This document shows positions 33,506-39,648 of a DNA stretch of 39,648 bases, piece by piece. The stretch spans positions 1-39,648 of the forward strand of contig NZ_JACPOF010000022.1 in assembly GCF_016185115.1 (NCBI RefSeq), read 5' to 3'. Within the stretch, counting starts at the first letter, position 1, and the number at the start of each line of letters is the position of its first letter. A program made the translations under genes and the position numbers. The stretch comes from Polaromonas sp. (GTDB taxonomy: Bacteria; Pseudomonadota; Gammaproteobacteria; Burkholderiales; Burkholderiaceae_C). A model generated the notes under the pieces. That model ran no database searches and was not told the origin of the DNA. It worked only from the letters and a program-made list of their open reading frames with translations.

Positions 33506-34537
33506 TCATTTGTAGCGTTGGCGAGCCAGTGCCGCGCCTGCGGCGAGTGCTTCGAGTTTTTTCAGGGCAATAGCCCGGTCCATCGGCGCCAGGCCGCAGT
33601 TGGTGCAAGGCAGCAACCGGTTCTTCGGCACGTATTTCAGCGCTTCGCCAATCGTGTCGGCAATCTGCTCTGGCGTTTCAATCACGTCGCTGGCCACGTC
33701 GATCACGCCGACCATGACGTCCTTACCTTCCAGCAGCTTCATCAGGTGTGGCGGCACATGCGAGTGGTAGCACTCCAGGCTGACCTGCTGGATGCTGCTT
33801 TTGGCCAGCGCCGGGAACACTGTTTCGTACTGACGCCACTCCTCGCCCAAGGTCTCTTTCCAGTCGTTGTTGGCCTTGATGCCGTAGCCGTAGCAGATAT
33901 GCACGGCCGTCGTGCAGGTCAGCCCCTTCGCGGCAATCTCAAGCGCCTTTACACCCCAGTCGGCCGCTTCACGCATATAGACATTGAAGGCCGGTTCGTC
34001 GAACTGGATGATGTCGACACCATCGGCCTGCAGCGCCAGTGCTTCCTCATTAAGCAGCTTTGCAAAAGCCATCGCCATCTTGACCTTGTCGCCGTAGAAC
34101 TGGTCGGACACCGTGTCGATGATGGTCATGGGACCAGGCAGGGTGAACTTGATTTTTTTGCTGGTGTGCGCACGCAAAATCTTTGCTTCGGCCTGGTGAA
34201 CGCGGCCTTTCAGCTTGAGCTCACCCACCACCTGCGGCACCATGGCGTCATAGCGGTTGTTGCGTATGCCCATCTTGACCTTGTGATTAAAGTCTATGCC
34301 TTCGACCTGTTCAAGAAAGCCGTGCACAAAATGCTGGCGCGACTGCTCGCCGTCGCCAATCACATCCAGGCCTGCGTCTTCCTGCGCCTTGATCCACAGC
34401 AGCGTGGCATCAGCCTTGGCCTGAGCAAGTTCTGCGCCTTCGGCCTTCCACTGCGGCCAGAGTTTGTTGGTTTCAGACAGCCAGGCGGGTTTGGGCAGGC
34501 TGCCGGCAATGGTGGTGCTGAAAAGTTTTTGGGTCAT
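33506..34537 (-). CDS. Cobalamin-independent methionine synthase-like protein (MetE C-terminal domain only)
   Basis: A 343-residue protein corresponding to the catalytic half of MetE. Landmarks are AGSLPKPAWL at the start, FTLPGPMTII, DIIQFDEPAF, and the zinc ligands predicted as His213 and Cys215 in VHICYG, Glu255 in LECYHS and Cys311 or Cys314 in PCTNCG. Full-length MetE is about 750 residues, so this is the short core form. Such forms may transfer methyl groups from methylcobalamin or other donors, or be methionine synthase variants. It is transcribed between the LLM oxidoreductase gene (upstream) and the cupin gene, and ends at the GC-rich repeat. Confidence 0.85.
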   Translation of the reverse strand: MTQKLFSTTIAGSLPKPAWLSETNKLWPQWKAEGAELAQAKADATLLWIKAQEDAGLDVIGDGEQSRQHFVHGFLEQVEGIDFNHKVKMGIRNNRYDAMVPQVVGELKLKGRVHQAEAKILRAHTSKKIKFTLPGPMTIIDTVSDQFYGDKVKMAMAFAKLLNEEALALQADGVDIIQFDEPAFNVYMREAADWGVKALEIAAKGLTCTTAVHICYGYGIKANNDWKETLGEEWRQYETVFPALAKSSIQQVSLECYHSHVPPHLMKLLEGKDVMVGVIDVASDVIETPEQIADTIGEALKYVPKNRLLPCTNCGLAPMDRAIALKKLEALAAGAALARQRYK

Positions 34538-34569
34538 GGATGTTTTGTCTCGTTGTGATTGGTGCAGTT

Positions 34570-35571
34570 TCAGAAAAATTCTTTCGCGAGCAATTCGTAA
34601 GAGCGCCTGCGCGCCGTGGGGTCGTGCGCCCAGGTGATGACGACCAGCTCGTCCACCCCGTGAGTATCAGCCAGCGCGCGCAGCTTGTCTGCCACCTGCG
34701 CGCCATTGCCGACCAGGGCCGTGCGCCTGATTTTTTCCGACTCGAACTGCTCCGCCGGCGTATAGGGTCGAAGGGCCGCTTCGGCAGGCGATGGCAGCGG
34801 GCCGAGTGCGCCCTTGTTGCGGTCTATCTTCCAGCGCTCGCGGCCCGAGAAGTGATGCCAGGCGCCGGCTTCAGTGTCCGCCGCCAGCGCCCAGACGCAC
34901 AGCACGGCTTTCGGCTCGGGATTGAGCGGGCTGGGCTTGTACAGACGGCGGTAGAGGTCCAGCGCCTGCTCTGTGCCCTGCCCGTCTGTAATGAAATAAG
35001 CGAACGCATAGGGCAGGCCGTAGTGCGCTGCCAGCTGCGCGCCATAGTCCGAGCTGCCCAGCATCCACAAATCAGGCGTGGTCGGCCCGGTGGGGTTGGC
35101 GGTCACGCCGCGTCCAGGGTGGCCTTCGGGCAAATCGATACCGGATATCCAGGCCTGCAGCTCGCGCACCTGGATGGGAAAGTTTTCTGCCGATTGATGC
35201 GGGTCGGCGCGCAGCACGCGGGCGGTGCGCATGTCCGAGCCGGGCGCACGGCCCACACCCAGGTCTATGCGGCCGGGCGCGAGCGCGTCCAGCACCCGGA
35301 ACTGCTCGGCCACCTTCAGCGGCGCATAGTGCGGCAGCATGATGCCCGCACTGCCTATGCGTATGCGGGTGGTCGTTGCAGCAATGGCCGCCATCAACAC
35401 CTCGGGCGCAGAACCGACGATGGTCGGGTGGCTGTGGTGTTCGCTGCACCAGAAGCGCTTGTAGCCCAGCGCTTCGCAGTGCCGGGCCAGCGCCAGGGCT
35501 TCACGGATGGAGGTGTCTTCAGTACGGCCGGAGACGGCGACGGACTGGTCGAGGACGGAGAGGGAAAGCAT
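34570..35571 (-). CDS. LLM-class flavin-dependent oxidoreductase (luciferase-like)
   Basis: A 333-residue luciferase-like monooxygenase family protein beginning MLSLSVLDQSVAVSGRTEDT. The typical segments RFWCSEHHSHPTIVGSAPEV, RIGSAGIMLPHYAPLKVAEQ and RVLDALAPGRIDLGVGRAPG are clear; the MsnO8-like subgroup has this opening. The enzymes use reduced F420 or FMN. ATG 35571 matches the family start. It is upstream of the MetE-like gene on the same strand (32 bp), so the two may be co-transcribed and share a sulfur or methyl substrate; this is speculative. It is divergent from yaeQ. Confidence 0.88.
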   Translation of the reverse strand: MLSLSVLDQSVAVSGRTEDTSIREALALARHCEALGYKRFWCSEHHSHPTIVGSAPEVLMAAIAATTTRIRIGSAGIMLPHYAPLKVAEQFRVLDALAPGRIDLGVGRAPGSDMRTARVLRADPHQSAENFPIQVRELQAWISGIDLPEGHPGRGVTANPTGPTTPDLWMLGSSDYGAQLAAHYGLPYAFAYFITDGQGTEQALDLYRRLYKPSPLNPEPKAVLCVWALAADTEAGAWHHFSGRERWKIDRNKGALGPLPSPAEAALRPYTPAEQFESEKIRRTALVGNGAQVADKLRALADTHGVDELVVITWAHDPTARRRSYELLAKEFF

Positions 35572-35674
35572 TGGCAAACTATAGCCAGCGCGTGGCGATT
35601 CCGCTCTAGCAGGGTCATGACGCTCCGTCTGTTCCAATATGGCCTGTTCCCCTGACCACACAAAGAAGACTCTT

Positions 35675-36235
35675 ATGGCACTGAAAGCCACCATCTACAA
35701 AGCAGCGCTCGCCCTGTCCGACATGGACCGCAGCATTTATGCCGACCACAACGAAACCATTGCGCGCCACCCCTCGGAGGCCGATGAACGCATGATGATC
35801 CGTCTGCTCGCCTTTGCGCTCAACGTGCCGGCCGACGACAAGAAGGGCAAGCTGGAATTTGCAAAGGACCTCTGGGACGTGGATGAGCCCGCCCTCTGGC
35901 ACAAGGACTACACCGAGCAGATCCTGCACTGGATAGACGTGGGCCAGCCGGATGACAAACGCCTGATGAAGGCTGCGGGCCGGGCAGAGCGGGTCAGCGT
36001 CTACAGCTTTGCCAGCAGCACCAGTGTCTGGTGGAAAAACATCGAAAGCAAGTTGACCCGCGCATCAAACCTGGTGGTGTGGCAGATCGATGCCGCACAA
36101 AGCCAGGCGCTGGCAAAACTGGCCGAACGCAGCATGCAGCTTCAGGTCACTGTGCAGGACGGCACGGTGTGGATGAGCACGGCGCTGGGCTCGGTCGAGA
36201 TTACGCCGGTGCGGCTGACAGCGTCCAGCGACTAG
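35675..36235 (+). CDS. yaeQ: YaeQ-family protein
   Basis: A 186-residue protein of the YaeQ family. The start MALKATIYKAALALSDMDRS is followed by HPSEADERMMIRLLAFALNV, a segment rich in the conserved DE pair, and ALWHKDYTEQILHWIDVGQP. The fold is PD-(D/E)xK nuclease-like with preserved acidic residues, though cleavage activity is uncertain. ATG 35675 fits the family start; an ATG at 35639 is in frame. Its 3' end overlaps the stop of the convergent channel gene by four bases, a tail-to-tail overlap. Confidence 0.92.
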   Translation: MALKATIYKAALALSDMDRSIYADHNETIARHPSEADERMMIRLLAFALNVPADDKKGKLEFAKDLWDVDEPALWHKDYTEQILHWIDVGQPDDKRLMKAAGRAERVSVYSFASSTSVWWKNIESKLTRASNLVVWQIDAAQSQALAKLAERSMQLQVTVQDGTVWMSTALGSVEITPVRLTASSD

Positions 36236-37137
36236 TCGGCTTTCTCACCCAGCCTGAGCCGGGCCCCGCAGTGGGCACAGAAGCGGGCACCAGCCGCCTG
36301 ATCTGTCCTGAAACATTCCTGGCAAGCGCTGGCCCCTTCTTCTGAAGACGTCTCCAGCGCAGCTATGGCCTGCAGCCTGCGCTGCATGGACATCTCTGCG
36401 GTCACGATGCCGGTCGGCACTGCCAGAATGCCCCAGCCCAGCAGCATCATGAACGATGAAATCAGCCGGCCGAAATCGGTCTTGGGCGTGATGTCACCAA
36501 ACCCGACGGTGGTCACGGTGCTGATGGCCCAGTAAACAGAAGTGGGGATGCTGGTGAAACCGTTCTCCGGCCCTTCGACCACATACATGACCGTGCCCAT
36601 GACCAGCACCACCATCAGTACGGCCGAGAGAAAGACCAGGATCTTGCGGCGGCTGGCTGCAAGGGCGCGGCCCAGCGACAGGTACTCCTCCAGATAGGCC
36701 GAGAGCTTGAAGATGCGGAAGACACGCAGCAGGCGCAGCACCCGCACGTCGATGAGCGCATGCCACTCGGGGAAGAACAGCGCCAGGTAGGTAGGCAGCA
36801 CGGCCAGCAGGTCGATGATGCCGAAAAAGCTCAGTGCGTATTTCAGCGGCTGGCGCACCGACAGCAGGCGGGCGATGTATTCGGCTGTAAAGAGCACGGT
36901 GAAAAACCACTCCGCCACGGCAAAGCCTGTGCCGTGGCGAGCATGAATGGCCTGCACGCTGTCGGCCATCACGACCGCAATGCTGACCAGGATGACGGCT
37001 ATCAGCACCTTGTCGAACAGGCGCCCTGCCGTGGTGTCTGCCTCAAAAATGACCGAATACCAGCGGCGGCGCCAGCCATCGAGCGGTTTGTCGGCAGGCG
37101 AAGCCGGTTCAGGCGGCGGGGGCTGTGTGACGGGCAT
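36232..37137 (-). CDS. Voltage-gated potassium channel-like protein with C-terminal zinc ribbon
   Basis: A 301-residue membrane protein with six transmembrane segments between about residues 42 and 250. S4 carries regularly spaced arginines (R132, R135, R138, R141 in VRVLRLLRVFRIF). The selectivity filter is TTVGFGD (209-215) between the pore helix and S6. An added C-terminal zinc ribbon has Cys272, Cys275, Cys287 and Cys290 (CQEC, then CAHC), as in some bacterial channels and many ribbon proteins. Start ATG 37137 is preferred; a TTG at 37161 is a weaker alternative. It converges with yaeQ. Potassium leak or membrane potential control is a family inference. Confidence 0.88.
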   Translation of the reverse strand: MPVTQPPPPEPASPADKPLDGWRRRWYSVIFEADTTAGRLFDKVLIAVILVSIAVVMADSVQAIHARHGTGFAVAEWFFTVLFTAEYIARLLSVRQPLKYALSFFGIIDLLAVLPTYLALFFPEWHALIDVRVLRLLRVFRIFKLSAYLEEYLSLGRALAASRRKILVFLSAVLMVVLVMGTVMYVVEGPENGFTSIPTSVYWAISTVTTVGFGDITPKTDFGRLISSFMMLLGWGILAVPTGIVTAEMSMQRRLQAIAALETSSEEGASACQECFRTDQAAGARFCAHCGARLRLGEKAD

Positions 37138-37255
37138 CGGGGTGTTCGGCCTTGATATCAATGTGATGGAAGATGCTAAGCGATGCGCCGCAGCTACAAG
37201 GGAAGGTCGGCGACTGATCCTGTCAGCGCAAACGAGGTGAAATTTACTATCAATT

Positions 37256-37326
37256 TAATAGCTGCTTACGCTTGTATCTATTGGTCTGGAGGCCGATTTG
37301 GCACCTGAAATGGCCTTTTTAAAGCG
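37256..37326. repeat. Interspersed repeat, copy 2
   Basis: This copy aligns with 10525-10595: TAATAGCTGC, GTATCTATTGGTCTG, GATTTGGCACCT and AATGGCCTTTTTAA are shared. It lies upstream of the channel gene and 3' of the acyl-CoA ligase gene. Like copy 1, it is followed by a palindrome (37380-37431), but with different sequence. Confidence 0.75.
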
Positions 37327-37379
37327 TTTTCAGGCTTTTTTGAGTCCTAAAAACCTGGCGTAGAGCCTGAAAAATAAAT

Positions 37380-37431
37380 AATGCGTCAAATATGATTCAT
37401 TAAGCATTTAATGATTCATATATGGCGCATT
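37380..37431. repeat. 52-bp near-perfect AT-rich palindrome
   Basis: Two 24-base arms (37380-37403 and 37408-37431), starting AATGCGTCAAATATGATTCA and ending with the complementary TATGGCGCATT, pair at 21 of 24 positions around GCAT. It lies 18 bp beyond the stop of the acyl-CoA ligase gene, followed on that strand by a T-rich segment, so a terminator is possible. A short palindromic element is the alternative. Confidence 0.7.
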
Positions 37432-37449
37432 AATTGCCTGCACGCCATA

Positions 37450-39153
37450 TCAGGCTGATCTGGCGTTTTCGCTTTCCTGCAGCGCACGCCACATCACCTT
37501 GCCGGAGCCGCTTTTGGGCAGGGCATCGACAAACTGCACCACACGCGGGTACTTGTAGGCGGCCATGTTGTCCTTGCACCAGGTGATGATCTCGTCTTCG
37601 CTCACCTTGCCCTTGAAGGCGGCGCGCAGCACGACCACGGCCTTGACCGACTCGCCGCGGTAGGCGTCGTTGGTAGATATCACGCAGGCCTCCTGTACGG
37701 CCGGGTGCTTGAACATCAGCGCCTCGACCTCGGCCGGCCAGACCTTGAAGCCCGAGGCGTTGATCATGCGTTTGAGCCTGTCGGTGATGAAGAAGTAGCC
37801 GTCTTCATCGACATGCCCGAGATCGCCCGAGCGGAAGAATCGCTTGCCGTCGATCTCGATGAATGCTTGCGCCGTGGCATCGGGCCGCTTCCAGTAGCCC
37901 TGAAAAATCTGCGGGCCGCTCATGATGATTTCGCCCTGCTCGCCCTGCGCCACTTCCTTCATCGTGATCGGGTCAATCACACGCGCATCGCAGTTCACAA
38001 AGGGCACGCCCAGGCACTGCTGCTTGGTCGCGTCGTAGGGATTGCTGTGCGAGGGCGCTGCGGTTTCAGTCAGGCCGTAGCCCTCCGCGTAGCTCAGGCC
38101 ATATTGCTCCAGCAGGCGCTGCGCGACAGCCTGGGGCATGGCGGCGCCGCCGCCGCCGATGTAGACCAGGCTGCTCAAGTCGAACTTCTGGAAGTTCGGA
38201 CTGCCGAGCAGGTCAATCACCATGGTCGGGATGTTCGTCCAGTGCGTCACGCGCCAGTGCGAGATCAGGCGGCCAGCCAGTTCGCGGTCCCAGCGCGGCA
38301 TGATGACCAGCGTGCCGCCGCCGTAAATGGTGGCGTGCATCACCGACACCATGCCGGTGATGTGGAACATGGGCACCACGGACAGGTTGACGTTTTCAAA
38401 CGTGCTGTTGCCCCACAGGCTGCTTGCCACAGCGTTATGCATGATGCTGGCGTGTGTGTGCATGCAGCCCTTGGGCAGGCCTGTGGTGCCGCTGGTATAG
38501 GGCAGCACGGACATGTCTGCGGGACCCACGGTGTGCGGCGGCAGGTCTTGCGCGTTGCCTGCAATCGCGTCCTGCCAGCTCACCACCTCACCGCCATCAA
38601 TCACCGGCAGCGCATGGCGCGTACCCAGCCAGTCGCGCCAGGCAGCTGACATGTCCTTGTTGGCATCGGCGTTGATGTCAAAGCCGTCGCTGTAATGCGT
38701 GACGACCAGTTTTTTGAGTTGCTCTGCGGGCTCAAGCTGATCGTTGGCCTTGATGAGCTCAGGCGCCAGGTCGGCAGCCACGATGGCGGCTTTGGTGTCG
38801 GGGTCGGTGATGTAGTGCTTGAGCTCTTCAGCCCGGTTCATGGGGTTGACCGGCACCACCACAGCGTTGGCGCGCAGGATGGCGAAGTGCGCAATCACCC
38901 ATTGCGGCGAATTCTGCATGATGAGCGCGACGCGGTCACCCTTTTGCACACCCATGCGGTGCAGGGTCGCGGCCAGGCCTTCTGCCTGCTGCATGACCTG
39001 TGCGTAGGTCAGCGCGCGTTCAAAGAACACGAGGGCGGGTTTGTCGGGAAAGCGCAGCGCATTGACGGCAAGGTTGTGCCACAGGGATGTGGCGGGGGCG
39101 GTGATGGTATGCGGCAGGCGCTTGGGCCAGAACTTGAAATGGGCGCTGTTCAT
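37450..39153 (-). CDS. AMP-binding long-chain-fatty-acid--CoA ligase
   Basis: A 567-residue adenylate-forming enzyme starting MNSAHFKFWPKRLPHTITAP. The P-loop YTSGTTGLPKG, the A5 motif YGLTETAAPS, the A7 motif FFRSGDLGHVDEDGYFFITD and the A10-type ending PKSGSGKVMWRAL with its lysine are all complete. It activates a carboxylic acid to the acyl-CoA through an acyl-AMP. The long-chain FadD-like subgroup is likely, but aromatic acids cannot be excluded. ATG 39153 follows GGAGACTTC; an in-frame ATG at 39333 would add 60 residues that overlap the repeat region. The palindrome at 37380 lies just beyond its 3' end. Confidence 0.92.
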   Translation of the reverse strand: MNSAHFKFWPKRLPHTITAPATSLWHNLAVNALRFPDKPALVFFERALTYAQVMQQAEGLAATLHRMGVQKGDRVALIMQNSPQWVIAHFAILRANAVVVPVNPMNRAEELKHYITDPDTKAAIVAADLAPELIKANDQLEPAEQLKKLVVTHYSDGFDINADANKDMSAAWRDWLGTRHALPVIDGGEVVSWQDAIAGNAQDLPPHTVGPADMSVLPYTSGTTGLPKGCMHTHASIMHNAVASSLWGNSTFENVNLSVVPMFHITGMVSVMHATIYGGGTLVIMPRWDRELAGRLISHWRVTHWTNIPTMVIDLLGSPNFQKFDLSSLVYIGGGGAAMPQAVAQRLLEQYGLSYAEGYGLTETAAPSHSNPYDATKQQCLGVPFVNCDARVIDPITMKEVAQGEQGEIIMSGPQIFQGYWKRPDATAQAFIEIDGKRFFRSGDLGHVDEDGYFFITDRLKRMINASGFKVWPAEVEALMFKHPAVQEACVISTNDAYRGESVKAVVVLRAAFKGKVSEDEIITWCKDNMAAYKYPRVVQFVDALPKSGSGKVMWRALQESENARSA

Positions 39154-39270
39154 GAAGTCTCCTGGGGGGAGACTAACGCCTGTGGGGATCGCTGGCATTG
39201 GGGAAGGTACTAGACCGCAGGGTTTGTCGTCGCATTGGTGACGCTCTTGCTGGGTTGAGGTTGTGCCCTT

Positions 39271-39460
39271 CACATAGAAGCCGGGTCTCGCCCCGGCGGG
39301 CGAGGCACTTTTCTTTGCTTCGCCAAAGAACAAGTACCCAAAAGAAAGGCGACCCGACGTCTGGGTCCTTTCGCTGCGCTACAGGCAACCTGCGGTGCTC
39401 GATTACGTCGGCGGGAAAAACAACTCGCTTCGCTCAAACAAGTTTTTCCCATTGATGCCG
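39271..39460. repeat. Non-coding repeat resembling a widespread Burkholderiales element
   Basis: The segment reads GCCGGGTCTCGCCCCGGCGG and onward, with ACTTTTCTTTGCTTCGCCAA and AAAAGAAAGGCGACCC further along. Short inverted ends CGGGTC (39282-39287) and GACCCG (39351-39356) flank part of it. I recall near-identical sequence in many Burkholderiales and Pseudomonas genomes as an intergenic repeat; this is unverified. Minus-strand frames inside it look spurious. The rest of the window to 39648 shows no gene I can support. Confidence 0.6.
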
Positions 39461-39648
39461 TCTCCATCCCCGCTCCTCGGCCCAGCCTCAAGGGGGTGGG
39501 GATTAAATTCGGGCTCGGATTCGGATCCGGGGAGCCGCCAGCGCGAAGCGCTTGAGGCGAGTCTTGGGGTTTTGTCTCTGTATTTGTCTTCCTCCCCTAA
39601 CCCTTGGAGAGGAGCCGAGAAGCGCAGGGCCAGACGGATCAGGGCTGA

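Noticed and set aside
33326..34558. A 410-residue open frame on the plus strand across the MetE-like gene
   Set aside because: It lies antisense to the MetE-like gene and part of the cupin, lacks any family motif, and has arginine/histidine-biased composition expected from a GC-rich antisense frame.
34540..35655. A 371-residue plus-strand open frame
   Set aside because: It is antisense to the luciferase-like gene and is explained by high GC third positions on that strand.
39271..39648. Small minus-strand open frames at the right end
   Set aside because: They fall in sequence that looks like a common intergenic repeat, have no ribosome-binding site I can see, and no family motif.

Overview
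The window looks like the chromosome of a Comamonadaceae-type betaproteobacterium (Polaromonas, Rhodoferax or Variovorax relatives). The reasons are three intact Bug/TctC-type solute-binding proteins plus a decayed fourth, several aromatic-acid catabolic genes, GC-rich coding sequence, and short interspersed repeats of a kind I recall from that family. The genus is inferred from memory and gene content, not from a search.

Layout. 1-5139: a partial unrecognised gene, an IclR regulator, a decayed Bug gene remnant, a succinate-semialdehyde-type aldehyde dehydrogenase, a small coiled-coil protein and a Bug protein. 5447-8591: a two-gene OLD-nuclease plus UvrD-like helicase module that matches the Gabija anti-phage architecture. 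8674-10511: an M14-like carboxypeptidase translationally coupled to an alpha/beta hydrolase. 10704-18046: seven minus-strand genes: dihydroxyphthalate decarboxylase-like protein, Bug protein, Rieske oxygenase, MarR regulator, LivK-type binding protein, second Rieske oxygenase and glutathione-independent formaldehyde dehydrogenase. A LysR gene is divergent from the first. 19095-22725: a MocR regulator divergent from a diheme/triheme cytochrome c pair. 22873-25535: an MFS exporter and an NDH-2. 25576-28009: small genes, an atpE pseudogene split by a hairpin-rich 262-bp insertion, an RluA-type pseudouridine synthase and an exported intradiol dioxygenase. 28272-30892: YdcH, a universal stress protein, a Bug protein and a class II aldolase-family protein. 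31056-39153: DUF427, secreted and glycine-zipper proteins, a cupin, a MetE-like protein, an LLM flavin oxidoreductase, YaeQ, a Kv-type channel and an acyl-CoA ligase. The right end holds a non-coding repeat.

How the genes work together. The central cluster reads as uptake and oxidative O-demethylation of a methoxylated aromatic acid. The oxygenases would release formaldehyde, FdhA would oxidise it, and the decarboxylase-like protein would remove a carboxyl group to give a ring-cleavage substrate. Two O-demethylase-like oxygenases plus a 4,5-dihydroxyphthalate decarboxylase-like protein would fit a dimethoxyphthalate, which is my inference. No reductase partner and no transporter membrane components are present.

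The most unusual structures are the hairpin-rich insertion in atpE, the paired repeat families, several long operator-like inverted repeats, and the Gabija-like module.
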